This document shows positions 28,277-42,233 of a stretch of 64,000 nucleotides of DNA, one piece after another; position 1 is the first letter of the stretch, and each line of letters opens with the position of its first letter. The stretch spans positions 3,792,102 to 3,856,101 of the forward strand of contig SSBO01000012.1 in the NCBI GenBank assembly GCA_005281725.1, written 5' to 3'. Origin of the DNA: Wuchereria bancrofti. Lineage: Eukaryota > Nematoda > Chromadorea > Rhabditida > Onchocercidae. A program made the position numbers and the translations under genes. The notes beneath the pieces are model-generated. The model did not search any database, had not been told where the DNA came from, and saw nothing but the letters and a program-made list of their open reading frames with translations.

Positions 28277-31200
28277 ATCAATTTGTAATTTACTATATTA
28301 GACAAGCTGATTATCTGACTGATATCATTATTGGAAGCTGTGTTCTTCACATCTGAGTACTATTTAGCAAGAATTAGTACTTCACATATCCCTTTATATA
28401 TATACCACACAAGACAGTTTGAATTTACTCTTTCTTTATTCATATGATAATAATTTACGAGAATTTGTTGGTCATCAAACAATAACTAATTGGTTACCAA
28501 ATAATAATTAGTTTCTGCAAGTCATTGAGTTCAAAATAATTTTATTTCTCACAGCTACTGGAATTGCTTTTTTCCTGTACTGACCGATTACTAACAATTT
28601 ATGGAAATCGCCTTATTGGATTATTCGTGCAATTTTGTAGTTTATCTCCCAAAACGAAACTTCATAGTGATTACATTTCATGAAATTGGCATTTCCTTTA
28701 TAAGTCAAGTATGTTCAGGAAACCTCATTTTTAAAAGTAAGAAGGAAGTTTTGAGAGATGAAGCATAAAACTGTAGAAGTCTGAACAATGACTAATTATG
28801 TAAATTAAAGAATTATTAGTACAGGGAAAGAGGCGTTAGTAATAATTAAGCGAGTTAAAATAATTTCATTCAGTTGATTTCATAGGAATTCCTTGTCAAA
28901 CAGAATTAATTTTTATGCTGGTTAATTTGATAATAAATGCATTCAAAATTGAAACATGGCTAGCAATTTGTTTATTTACTGAAACTTTTTTCCTGATGTG
29001 CAGTTTCACTTGTTTTGAATAATGGTTAGCTGAAATATTCGTCATAGACTTACGAGAAAAAAAATCATTGTAAAAAGTAAGCAAGCATGAAAGTGAAGCA
29101 TGTAGACATAAATAATAAGAGAAAATTATTATGAAAAAGGAGTGCAGTTGTTGACGTAATACCTGACCAAAATCAAAAATGGGAATTTTTTTCATTTACT
29201 CACTTTTGAAAGAAGGATTATTTGGCTTAAACTACCCAAAGGGAAAAAAATCTTTTATGAAGGAAGCACCATTTAGATAAAAGTAAACAAAATTCAATAA
29301 AACTGTGCATGAAGTTCTCAAAGAGTACTAGAAGAAATTCGGGCTTAATTGAGATAGCCGAAAAACCTGCTAAAGGGAAAAAGCTTTTCAATTCCATGTT
29401 TGCAATGAAACATCAGAATAAAGTTTTCCCAAGTATAAGCTGTCAGAAATAAAGGCTAATTTGCACTTTAAACCCCAAAATGAATTTATACAACAATTCG
29501 AAACAAAAGGTAAATGTAAAAAATGATCAGTTAGAAAAACTGAAGCGAACTGTACTATGCGAGAATATGAGTGTATGAGTATAGTGTGTTAGAAGTATTA
29601 GACGAATTAAAGAACAGTTAATCTCATTTTAATTTCTGTAGTATTTAGACTTTGGAATTCATTACAATCCACTGAAGACCGGATTTTCAGTAAGATAATT
29701 ATCGATAATAAGTAAGTTCATAACGTCATTATTACTTGCTAATCAAATTAAAGTGAGCAAAGGTTAGGACAAATCCAGATACATGTGATCACCTCCTGCC
29801 TTACTTTCCGCTCGTATCATGTTCTGTCATCCATTCTCCAGTCCGCCTCTCCTTCCCTTCTTGATGAATGCAACTGTCATTTAATGGCACGCCTCCTATT
29901 ATCCAGAATATTGTTCCTCCTAACCTGTTTCTCTCTTAGATGTTCATTATTTTCAGGGAACTGTGAGAGAACTGTTTGTTTTATGATTTAAGAAATTTAA
30001 TTTGAAATCTTATTTTGTTTCTTCGACGTTATAAAAGGCGACAAATGATTGGTTTTGCATTATCAATACAAAAGCTAATTGGATTCCATCAAACATAAGG
30101 ATGGAAAAAGACATCTAATCTGTTGGATACTCATCATTTCTAAAGTGATAAATGTAAAATGAAGAGCACTTATAAAACAAAGTCAATTTTGATATAATCG
30201 TCATTTTGGCGATAACAGAAGTGAAAGTAATGAAAAACTAATTAACGAACATTGACGATTCAGCATACGGTGATCATGAAATGCTTACGCAAGTATTGAA
30301 TTGATAGCATCAGCAGATCGCTGAGTCATAAATGACAAGATAAAATTTGGTATTCAAAATCTATTTACTGCATGCAAATAAACAAATTTATGGAGTGTCT
30401 GTTAAATGCATCTTTCAACGGGTATCTTTGTAGTTCCGGTCAAAAGCCGGCAGTAATAAAAGGAATTGACATAAGGAAATGTTAGAGATAATTCTGGTTT
30501 ACGGCTTTTCGAAGCAGCGCTCAGGACATTGGTTATGTTATACCGCTAGCTAACACTTGTGGCAGTAAATACACTGGTATCAACAATACACCAATAATTG
30601 ATTGATGTGAGGCAAGAAAGGGTTGAAGAACTAAAAGGAAAAGGTTTGAAGATTGGCGTAAATTTGAACGAATGAGCGTGGATACCGTAGGGCTCGTATA
30701 ATATACCTATTTATCGGTTTGATGCCCGTACATGTTCAAATATGTGTGTATTAACAATAGTTATGCCATATGTCATCAGTCAGCCAAAATTCTAATAATT
30801 CGTATCTTCTTCCAAGTAATGAGACAGCAGCTTTACTTTGACCTGATTATTTCAAATGATTTATCAAATTCTCAGGGTTTTTCATTCAGTTTCATCAACT
30901 TATTAATGCCCATTTACTGTCACATTAAATTAATACAAATGCAATCTAATTGTGAGTAATAGTTAGAAAAGTGCAAATGAATTCTACAAAAAACAGAAAA
31001 AAGCTTGAAAAATTGAAAGGAAAAAACGACACCTTCTCACAAATTTAAACCGTTGAAGTGCACTGACTGTTCTCTATGACATAAATGCGATCAGATGCAA
31101 TACCAATTTTGATCCAACTCTCAGAATCAATGCTATTCCTGTTAGTTAGGATATAAAAAGCCCGTAAACCATGAATTGAACCATGAATGCTATCTTTTCA

Positions 31201-34200
31201 CTTTTTTCCCCTATTTATATTCTTTTATGAGAAAACTTATGAAAAAAACCAATTATTTCTCTGATGGATAATAGCAACTGACAACTTTGGCAATATTCAT
31301 TAAGCTCATGGCAATACTCATTTACACATTGAGCTTAACCAAATAATTATTCGAGCACTACTCTCTCTTCACTTGAAGATCATGTCTGTAATATGCAATA
31401 GGAGTTTACGACACACCTTTAATAGAATCGTGTTGTTATGCTATCTTTAATCTTTTTTCAATAATTCTGGCAAAAGGAATTAAAGGCTACCTTGTGCTAC
31501 TCCTATGAAGCAACAATTCGACAATCAAGTAATGGGTCTCAAACGTTCAGTCTGTTTCTTTAGGATAATGTAATATTTAGAGCTTTAAATACTGACTAAC
31601 TATTTTTTTTTTTTCAATTGTTTCTTATAGGTTTAAAAATCATAAAAGGTAGTGCATAAGCAAAAACCCTTTTTACGATGCAGTAATACCATAAAGTAAT
31701 GGTATCGAATCGGTTTTCTGATCACTATGGCATGCCGTTCATTAATTCCTATTTGTGATAAGCGACAAGAAAAAAGAATAATCTGCTTAAAGAGCATTAA
31801 AACTTCAGTTTATTGCGTCATTATTCCTTCTACATCTCGCATCTCTTAATCCAATCGACAGCTGTATTAATAGATAGATATGCAAAATAAGCGGAAATCG
31901 ATTTACTTGGATAAATTATTTGTGAAATGAATAGGCTTTACTAAGCAATTTCTGCATGTCTAAATCTAAAAAAAAAAATCAGTTCAAAAAAAGAAAAAAT
32001 AAATGTTCGAAAAAAAAAATCAGCTCCGAACTTATCAGTTCAAATAAATGCCTGAAATCTCTCGGATCACCAAAAAAAAGAAAACTTTGTTTGAAGTACA
32101 ATATGTCTTTTTTGATTTCATCATTCCAGGATGATTTCTCATTAATTCATGACTTGTTTCTTTCTTCCTTTCTTTTTTTCGATAAGCCATAAAGTTTAAT
32201 GCGATTTCTTTGCTTCCCTTTCCAAATAATACAGCAATTCAAAAATCTTAAATTAAAAAAAAAAAAAAAAAAACAAAGTCCGCAATACCAGATATTAATT
32301 TCATAAATGGAATAATTCTGTCAAAAGAAAAAAGAAACATGGTACGCTGCACATAATAATTTCAGGTAAAAATCAATGATAGTAACAAAATTTGATCCAG
32401 TACATTAAAAAATTTGGTGTTTCATGGACCAATAAGGTAGAGTTTAGAAAATGACTGCAAAGATTATTCTCAGTGAAAGGTCAGAACAAAATTGAAATTC
32501 ACATTCCCAAGTACTAGCATCTCACAGTGTTGGCTCCTTACGACTTCTTTTGAACTTACAGGGATGGGTACATCGGCGAACAAAGCCAGAATATTAACAC
32601 ATCGACAAAGAAATATGTTCTCATATTATCCAAATCAGCGTGATCCCATGAGCTGATTGGTTCCTGGCTAGTGTTAAAATTAATTTCTGGAAGAAGAAGG
32701 ATTGTTAATAAACTCCATTGATAGCCGAATATTATCTATCATAAAGTAATTTCTTACTAATTTAATGGAATTTTAATTTATTGGCGCTTAGCATTTCAAT
32801 GATGCTTTTGGGCCGCGACCAATCAAATGAAAGAAATTCTGTTCTGTGGCTATTATAAATAAGCAGACGTAATTTGTACATAGTGGAATGAAAGTAAAGT
32901 ATGCAATTAATTTCTTAATATCCTTTATTTATAACTAATTTGTTTAAAAACTGCATATTCTCCCGCGTCAAATATATTATTTCAAATATATCATTTGAGG
33001 AGAGATGACAGCTGCTCCGATCATGGGGTTAAAATTTGAGCAATCGTACCCAATAAATAATACTGTTCCATTATGATTGACTTTGAGCGAGAATTTCTCA
33101 ATACTGTGTAGTTGTTTACATATTTTAGTCAGCTTGGCACATTTAAAAAATTTTTATTACAATCAAAATTTCAGCAAATCTGACGCAAGTGAAGTAAATT
33201 AGAATGAAACGGCCAAACTGTTCCTATCATTAAATTTTTTAGTCAGTTAATACCATACTTTTGATTCCTAGACACTACTGACTTATGATTCACTTTTTTT
33301 AAGAAACCATAAATAAAGAGAAGTGCTCAACTTATTGAACTCTGAGTTTTCCGATAAAACGGAAGCAGAAAGAGAAAAATAGACAGTTCCAGGACAGCAA
33401 ATTCAGGATGCCTATGGCATTAAGGTGGAAGATCAGCGGATATCCATTTCCTTTCACCTGTTTTTGTTCCTTCCTTTGTTTTTTTTTTCATTTCCTTAAT
33501 ATCTCTTATAAACAATAAGATGACTTTTCAAATAAGTGCTGATGTTTTGTTCGCTGCAAATGCATCAATTTATTCCCTTTCAAAAACATTTTCATGAAAA
33601 CTATCTTCAATCGATACATAAAGTGCCCTCTTAGACAACACGCATTTCACGACAATATGCCTTTCCTATTTAACGCTTAAATGCCAACCTTTTCATCACA
33701 CTTTTGTCACACCGACAGTGCTGTGCGTTATTGTGCCAATAACAAATACATTCTAAATGCAAAAGTAGAAAGGAAGGGAATCGATGATGGGTCAGTACGC
33801 ATAGCAAGAAGAAATTTTGGAGCTCGATTTTTCGGTTCTTAGGCACTTCTTGACTTCTTAGAAATGAAATGAAGAGAGACTTAATCTTCCTCATAAAATA
33901 TACTAAATTAAAATCAAATTCTTATACTCGAATTCTCCTGAACTTAACTGCAAACATTCTACCTTATATTTCTTCGTTTTCACTGTAACTTATTCTCTTT
34001 CCACCATAAATAAAAGTGGAAAAGTGCACTACTCCATATCCAAGAATTAAAATCAATTCATCTTTGCATAAGGCTCATTTTGGACCTACGAATCATTAAC
34101 TTTCAACATTTATATTTAGATAGAAATCTATCTGTATATATGTGCGTATATAAATGAACTACATAAACCCATTCACAGTAACCTCACTGGATTCCAATAT

Positions 34201-36006
34201 ATTTATTATACGCACAGTGCATACAGTATACAAGAATCGGACCGACCAAGGTTGTTGCAAAATGGTGCCGCATTAAGGAATGCTGCGTGTTGCAAAATTT
34301 TTTGTAATGGGAGTTCAGCCTTGGTTGTCAGGTAAGGCGTAGGGTTGAGGTCATCTAAGCGTTGGAAGTTGGTTGTTGGCAAAGTTCTGCACCCAAAAGG
34401 TTGTAAGATTCATGTATGGAATTTTGGAAAAGAAGAAATAAACAAAGTCAGCGGAATAAAAAATATAATAGTAAGGTGTTAAGAGCTTTTCAGGTTTTAA
34501 AAGTCAGTCCAAGTCATGTTTCATGAAATATAGGTGGACATGTTAATCTAGGGAAAAATTACATACTCTGTATGATGATATTCTAGTCTGCTTCTAATAT
34601 TCTTGAGAGAGCTAAATTCACCCCAAGCCAATATTTCTTATCGCTTTCCACGTAAATAAAGAAGTTTCTGACTATGCATATGAATTTTTCAAATTTCTCT
34701 GGGAAAAGCAGCTGTTAATACGACAGTTTTCGCATGCTTCATTTTTAGATTAAATGGTATAAGTTTCATGGATCCGTGCTGCTCTTCCTGGATTTAACAA
34801 AAAAGCGGGGTGAAATCATGGTAGGTCAATGTTTTCATCACAGATGTTCCACCTATAAGTTAAAGCTAATCTAGACCAATAGTGCTGTAAAAACAATGAT
34901 ATTTTCGTGGAATTGCTCAATAACATGCTAAATTGTTTTTACACCAGTCATCTTGGGTCCGAATCTTGACAAAATACTATATTCTTTCAGATGTTGTTGT
35001 TTACTTATGAAAACCGTCGTATTGCGCTCTGATGGGAGCTACTTCCATTAATATTTGGATTAGAACTTCTTCCAGGAACAACAATGAGTTTTAATTTCGT
35101 TCCTACTTCACCAAAGTATGAGTTATAGTCTTTCCGACAACATTAAAGGTTTTTAGAAACAAATGTTTTGGTCAGCAAAACTTTGTATAAGTTTAAACTC
35201 TTTTGAATTTTCTATATCAGAAAATCTTTTGAGCCTTTACACTTTTTCATTTTCTCGCTTTCTTAGCAGCGGTTCCTCTTTTGATTATCCTACCATTATT
35301 ATAAGTCCAAAAAAGGACTACATGCACTGGAATATTTCCTATGTGAAATGAAATATGGAGAAAAGTGCGGCTTTTTGGTATACATTCTAATCAAATGCCT
35401 ACAGCATTGATGGGTTCAAGTTTTGTATTGTGATGTATAAATTAAAACCACAGTCTTTATTAAATTATAATTAGAGGTTTCCGCTGTTTCCATCCATTGT
35501 AATCTTCCTTAATCAACTTTAATTTTCGATATGTTGACAGATTATAGTACTTTTTAGTGGTAAAGATTTCTGGGCTATATTTTAATATTTCTTTTAGCTC
35601 CATTAGTGGAGCCATCGCTTTCATCTTTCATTCTGGGTGATTGCTTAATAATTTAAATAATTCTATAAGTAGTTAATCAGCCTACATATGTGTAAAGTTT
35701 TAAGGTAGGTTATGATTCTACTTATTACTTACTTGCTTAAGGGATTAAGAGATTTTGATTATCAAAGAAGTTTAAAAAAAAAAATATTACTAATTAGTGA
35801 ATACAATGTTATAAAGACAGCTCATGGGAGTGAATAAATCAGAGAATGATAGAAAGGCTTGGGTCAGGTCGTAAAGTTTTCGATGAGAATTCGCTTGCTT
35901 AGGAGGATTGAGACATTTTTATTAAGCAAAAGCGTCGATCGATGCGTTATTGCACAGCTGCCGCTATTCTTTTCTCCTCATATTTCTTAAAAACATATAT
36001 ATATAT

Positions 36007-36048
<42 letters not shown>

Positions 36049-36426
36049 CATAATAGTTCTTTGTTGGAGCTAGTAGTGATTTTATATACACATGTTTTGT
36101 TCTGAAATACATTTTATGCCTATCCCATGGCATTATACACTCTCCATTCGTTAAGTCTTTTTTGTTACGAAGAACATAAAGTTGTTTTCCAGTACATTAT
36201 GAAGCTTACTTTTGAATTCCAATTGTGGTTCATTGTTTTTCCTAATCATTTCGCCACTTGAGAATCTATAATAGGATAATATCTTCATTTTTCTTTTTTT
36301 GGATTGTATACCTAACTGTTGTTTTACTTTGCACATTTCTGTTCTGATAGTACTTTAAGAATTCACAGATCCAAAAACTAAGATCAAGATTCATAGAATA
36401 TCGGGACTAAAATACCGAGGGTTCCA
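28277..36426. other. long non-coding region upstream of ham-1
   Basis: About 8 kb, strongly AT-rich with poly-A/poly-T runs (for example A20 near 32255-32274). Short open frames are low-complexity Lys/Asn/Phe strings. A slightly pyrimidine-rich patch at 29785-29990 gives a 68-codon frame without splice or family support. A small CCGG..CCGG inverted repeat is at about 30440-30454. I see no genes here; regulatory elements of ham-1 are the likely content but none can be named. Confidence 0.4.
35994..36054. repeat. (TA)n microsatellite
   Basis: Uninterrupted TA dinucleotides from 36011 to 36044, with a shorter ATATAT block to the left and a TACATACA end to the right. Likely polymorphic in length. 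Confidence 0.95.
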
Positions 36427-36765
36427 CTTACAATGACATTTTTTTTTCTATAGGCGATACGCGGGAATTGCATTCAGACCGACCAATCTGTATCTGCCAA
36501 GGACCTTCTGCTCGATAGGTGCAGACACTAACTGGAATTGGCAGCAAAGTGCGCGAGAAACTCCGATAACGCAGTTGTTTGCTCGGTGCGAGCTCAGCCA
36601 TTGTTGGCAGGACGGTGCTGCAGCGGTATATCGCAGCCATAGTGCTGGACCTTCGAATTTGACGGTGGAGTCTAATGAAATAATGAATTCGATCTTTTCC
36701 AGTAACCGACGTTTCGCTGCCTTGCAAAGGTTCATTCTTTTCGCTTTAATGTGCAAATGATATTG
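36427..36765. other. GC-rich island, possible promoter or 5' exon
   Basis: About 340 bp with distinctly higher GC than several kilobases either side, and nearly stop-free in three frames (one plus, two minus, about 100 codons each). On the minus strand it ends with an excellent donor (ATGTCATT/gtaagtgg at 36427), pointing toward ham-1. On the plus strand it begins with a T9-CTATAG acceptor at 36453, pointing toward elks-1. Spliced to the ham-1 acceptor the frame stops at once, so a ham-1 role could only be 5' UTR. No protein family recognised in any frame. Confidence 0.4.
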
Positions 36766-37842
36766 TTATGTAGTAATATCGGATTCTGTTGCTGAACTAG
36801 TATGGATTTTAAATAGAGAAAATGATATGATAGACTGAATCGAAATGCACTGCGAAGCTCGGACCAGTTGCTTTTTCAGTTAAATTTTTGAGAAATAAAA
36901 GCGAATAAACATTCTGCGTTGTTGGTGATTGTAGGGATACAATACTTGCAGAATTTGTTGATCGATTCTGGTTTTTATGTGCTGTTCCTGGTATTTCAAG
37001 GCTATCTATCCCTATATTTCAAACGCCACTTTCAAAATAATACGCTTTTTCCTGAACATAATAGTGATTTTTATTAAAGAAATTTTTATCTTTCTCCCAC
37101 GCCAACATAATTCATTGTATTTTGTTTTAAATTCATCTTTCTATTGTGCTTTCCATTTCTCACTCGTCAGATGACATACATGGAAACATTCTGATGTGTA
37201 TACATTTTAACTGATACCTCTTTTGACCGTACATATAGGGTGTTTCCACTCGTCAAACATTTCACATTTTCTAATTCATCCTTCTTTTTCCTACAGAAGT
37301 AACATTTTCCCTGAATTTGCAAATGTATGTTTTAGTATTAGACAATATGCAGACTTCGAGTACCTTCATAGAGAATAGTATAAGATATTTTGGTTCAAGA
37401 AGTATTAAAGTATAAGCCAAAGATTTCAGTGAAGCTGACTGACACATTTATGCTTGCCTAATCACCAACACAGTAATTACTCTGATTTTAGATGACTCCG
37501 TGATGTTCTATGTATAACTTTTCCAAATTTAGTACCTGCCAGGAATGAATAGTGAAAAATGAATATTGAAATAAGTTTTTTTGCGGTAAATTTATATTTT
37601 GTTGGTAATGTTTTTACTTGGTATGTTTTTTCTTCTATTATTTATTGCATCTCACTGGTTTTTTTTCTTTGATACGTTTTCACTGCATCCCTTTCCTTAT
37701 TTTTTATTTTACTTAGCTCAGCTGACAAAGTTGCAGGAACAAACTGATTAATTATCTAGTTAACTTCTCGAGCTCTTAGATGACGTCTTGTATATAAGTA
37801 AGGCTGTCTTCCAAATTCAATTTTTGATGTTGAGTAATTTAG
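36766..37842. other. elks-1 upstream region
   Basis: About 1.1 kb of AT-rich sequence ending in the TTTAG acceptor at 37842 before the first recognised elks-1 exon. Missing N-terminal exons might lie here or further left, but I found none with matching phase. Confidence 0.4.
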
Positions 37843-37939
37843 GCAGCACAAGTCTCTTGACGGAACGCAGTTGAACGAATGCGGAACAAATGAAATTCGA
37901 CCTCTGCTACATTTGGACATTTCTACGGCAGATGCAGAT

Positions 37940-40900
37940 ATGATGTCATCTCAGTATTCTAGGCCATCTTTATCCAATCCTACAACAACAAATGCATATT
38001 TTTGGAAGCAATCGGCGAAGTATGTTTTACTTTTAAATGATATATCTGTTATTTTAGAATAAATTTTCGAATTTGTTTTCTAATTACTGGTTTTATCGAC
38101 CCGTTTTATTTTCCTCTTTGAAATTATAACCGTAATTTAAAGTTTTTCAGTACCTGTTCGTATAATGGTGACACTTATGGACCATCGGATACACAGTCCG
38201 TTCGAGCTTATAACCTCTTGAAGCAAGATTACGAAATGGCTATACAGAAGTTGAATTCAACTATGAGTTCTATAAAAACATTTTGGAGTCCTGAATTGAA
38301 ACGTGAAAGACAATTACGAAAGGAGGAAACAGCAAAACTTGTAGCTTTGCAGAGACAAGTTAGTAAAGTTGAAAGTTGTATTGTTGTGCACGCAGCTTTA
38401 TACGATGTTTCCAATCATTGTAACTATTTTGTATTGTGTTTATATCCGTTTATGCTCTTGTGTAACTTCATTGATAGTTGACGTAATTTTTCAGACTGGT
38501 CCTCAGAATGGATCTGGATTTCGAGTTGCAGAGTTGGAGACAGAACTTGAAAATTGTCGGTGCAAGCTAGCTGAAAAAGATGAAACGATTAGGCGGCTTA
38601 TGGAGCGCACAACTGCAATTACATATCATGATGGTGGTAGTCGTATGGCTGATTTGGAAACACGATGTAATCAATTAGAATCATTACTTGAGATCCGAGA
38701 AGAGCAGATTAGATCGATGGACCGACATTTTTCGCAACTACCAGTTGCAGCATCTCATGCTGCTAAGGTGTGCATTTTTGAGTAATTTTCTTGCGACATT
38801 TTTATAGTCGTAATTCAATTTTTAGAAAACGCTTTTTTGTATGACATTTCGACTTTAGGACCAACAAATAGCAGATCTAGAAGACGAAATTGCGATGTTA
38901 CGATCAGAACGAGCGGAACTTCCGCGCGATTTTACTGATAAAACTATAACTCCTCATGAGATCAACACACTTCGTATGAAGATGGAACGAAGTGAGTTGG
39001 AACTGGCACAAAAGTTAGTTTTATTCAATAATCGAAAGTTTTGTCTTACTAACTTTGAAAAACGATTTTCTTGAGAATGCACTTCAATTTTTTACTTTAC
39101 AGGGTAGCTGAACTCTCTACAGTGCAAACACGATTGCAAGCTACAACAGAAGCCGTCGAAGATCTGAGGAAACGTGTTGAAGTTTTTCGTGAATCGTCAG
39201 CAGCAAAGGAAAAACATGCAACACTGTTGCAGTCTGATGTAAGCTACAATATCGTATTTTTTTTTCAAACTAGTTTTACAAACTTAGTAAGGTGTGACCC
39301 TTATTTTTCTGTATTTATTGGTGAAAGTTTTAGATGCTTTTAGATTGAAGCACTGCGTGCTAAACTGGAAACCAAAAATATACAAATAGAACAAAAAGAA
39401 AAAACTTCTGAACGTCTGGAAGCAGATTTAACGGTCGAAAAGAACAGAGTGTCAGACCTTCGCGATAGTAATAGAGTAGGTATTTTTTTTTATTTTTAGT
39501 AATATTGACTAAATACATTATTAAATTTCAAACAAATTACCTTCGGATTTGAATTTAATTATATAAATTCACATGCAGAATTATGAGCAAAAAATCAGTC
39601 AGTTGTTGGCGCGGATTGATGCTCTGGAAGGTTTACTACACGAGAAAGAAAACGAGCTGGAAAAGATCAAGCAAAAACTTCTGACGAATCCGGACGTGCA
39701 AAAGGAAGAAGAGTTGCAGATGCATCTTGATGAAGCTAATAGGTTGGTATAACATTGCTGTTTTAATCTGCTTATACCTAATTTTTTTTAAGGAGAATCT
39801 TAAATTCTAAATACCACTGTTTTACATTCTGTTGAATTCAGTGCCAGCTCTAAATTTAGTGCTTAATCACTATTATGACCTTTTTATAGCTTACATACCA
39901 GCTGTTGCAGGGAAAAAGTGAGAATGCAGTCGTTAATTAATGAACTACGTCACAATGCTGAAAAAGAGAAAATGCAGCAATTGGAAACATTTCAAGCGGA
40001 AAATCGACAACTAATAGCAACAATCGAAAGTTTGCAGAAAGAATTAGCCGACCGGTAGTTTTCACATTATTTATTGTTGCAGCATTAAGCTTCCCAGATA
40101 AAATTTTCGAATTTCGCCGAGTTAGTATTATTATCAAAATATATCATCTAACAGCATAAGTTCGTCATCCCATTACAGGTTTCCGTGTCACATTCTAGTA
40201 TAGTTGGTAAGGAAGCATTGATGCAAGGGTAAGCTTAATCTGACATTCGAAGAAAGAATTAACATTCGCTATAACTTATAAATTTATCAAAATCAGGGCC
40301 TCCCTGCTTTAAATTATTCGATGCAGAGACTGTTAAGTGAGGAAAAAGGAAATGAATTATTCACCCCAGTTACTGAACGGTTTCAGAGAAATACTACTAG
40401 AATCACAAAGTGAAAAAATAGGTGATCTTGACCAAGAACTGGTAACAGCAGAGCGACACTGTAAAGATCGTGCATCACAGCTTTCAAACGACGAAGAGGT
40501 AATGATTTTAGAAAATTGTTACCAAAATCTATTCTCAATTGAGTAATTTTTATTTGGTTCTTATTTATAATAGACAGACTTCCCAATACAACTTTAAATA
40601 CAGTGTTTTTGACCTAAAACACCAGAAAATCTGCTTTTTGAAAATTGACGTGATCAAACTTTTCAGCTTGCTGAAGCGAGAAAAGAGATTGAATCTCTTC
40701 TTCGAATAGTGCAAACACTTGAGAAAGAAAAGACTTCTATGATTTCGCATTATAAGCAGCTGCAAAGGTATGCTGTTTGTTTTTCTGTTTCCGCATTATT
40801 TCATTTTCTTTTAATCTCGTGGAAGGAGAATCATTTTTTTAGTCCTTTGGACAAGTTCGTAAGTAGAATCCGTTCCATTTTTAGCAAGCTGGAAGATATT

Positions 40901-42233
40901 CACAAGGGTGATGTTACTTCGACAGTTAGTCAGACTCGACCCGAATTTTCTGCTCTCTCAACTGAAGGATCTCTTAAGTCTAGGTTCGGTTGTTCATTTT
41001 TTTTTTCTTTTTTTTTTTGCATTTTTGGATCTCTTGCTCAGCCTAAAATGTTTAATTTTTATTGTAATGTATTTTCGATTTTACAGAGTGGAGGAGCTAG
41101 AAGAAGCTCTGCGTGAATCAGTAAGTATAACAGCGGAAAGAGAGCTTCATGTTGCTCAGCAGAAGCAGCTTAGTCAGCAACTTGCTGCTCAAGTATGTAT
41201 TTCACCTATTCTCTTTTTTAAGTGAACTATGTTTAGTTGGATGGACATAAATCTTGTAGCTTTTTCAATCTAATTTTTTTAATAGCTAATTTAAGTTGAC
41301 CGAATGTCGCCGTGAATTAAATGAGCTTCGACGTCATGTGAAAAAGTTGACAAATAATGAGCGGGAGGAAGTGCTGCGTTCTTTAGAAGTTGAAAAGCGA
41401 AGACATATCGAGCAGCTACTGCAATTAAAGTTAGATTTTTTCGAAGCTTTATTTAGAAGGCAATATAACGATGATATTCGGATTCACTTGACACTGATTA
41501 ATATTATGCGCATTTCGTAGGCATGAAGCGTTGGTAGCAGCAATTGCCGAAAAAGATGCTCATATTGCATTATTGGAACAGTCCAGGGAGAGACCACGAG
41601 AAGAGATAGAGACCCTACGCCATCATAAAGAAAAACTGATGGAAAAATTAAAAGAAGAAAATGAACGTCGCGCCCAGCTTCTCAGCTGTACTAATTTAAG
41701 CGTAGGTGAGAGATCGACATTGCAAAATTGCAAATAATGTCCTTCAAAAACTAGGGTTCAGGATTTTAGGAAAAGATGCATTTTAAAATTATGATTTTTT
41801 TACTTATTTGTTTTGTGAATATTTAGCCAATAACCTCTCAAGAGAAGGCGATCTTACTACGATTACAGCAGTCAGTGCTCCAGCAAGTCTTCCTACACCG
41901 CGTCGAGCTGTTACTGATCAGGTTGGGTTTCTTTTTGCAAAAAAGACCTTTTGTGTACAGGCCAGTTTATTTTTTTATCAGATTAGTAGTCGTGTTCAGA
42001 GTGATTTAATGTTGCATGTGTTAAACACTGACAAATTGTTCATTTTTATGAGTCTTTCCTGATTTTTTAAATTTGATTTTATTTGTTTTAACAATGAGTT
42101 TTTAGACGAGTATTAACTTCTTAACCTTTATAAAGTAAACTATGAGTGAATATAAAGTGTAAACTATCAGTGAGGCCTTTGCTGACTTTTTCATTTCTTC
42201 TAGGAAGATGATGCCGAAGGTATTTGGGCATAG
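37940..42233 (+). CDS. elks-1: ELKS/CAST active-zone scaffold protein
   Basis: Sixteen exons: 37940-38019, 38151-38358, 38495-38767, 38859-39013, 39103-39238, 39344-39475, 39579-39742, 39911-40054, 40387-40498, 40667-40767, 40885-40983, 41087-41192, 41296-41429, 41521-41705, 41827-41921, 42204-42233; 2154 nt, 717 aa, in frame. Almost entirely coiled coil. Diagnostic segments: SSIKTFWSPELK (66-77), LESLLEIREEQI, LLQSDIEALRAKLE, ELEEALRESVSITAERELHV, and the C-terminal GIWA, the RIM PDZ-binding motif of ELKS/CAST. It organises presynaptic active zones with RIM, liprin and Bassoon-type partners. The frame is open from ATG 37940 back to the acceptor at 37842, so earlier exons may add residues (C. 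elegans ELKS is somewhat longer). No exon from 40179-40228 fits the phase. Confidence 0.93.

Noticed and set aside
28570..28590. VIGQY-like codons on the minus strand, reminiscent of the L1 ankyrin motif
   Set aside because: It lies 28 kb from the L1CAM gene, beyond several other genes and without exon structure; coincidence.
40179..40228. Extra elks-1 exon (VSVSHSSIVGKEALMQG) between a CATTACAG acceptor and a GG/gtaagc donor
   Set aside because: Its reading frame does not match the phase-2 end of the preceding exon (40054), whereas joining 40054 directly to 40387 restores the coiled-coil frame.
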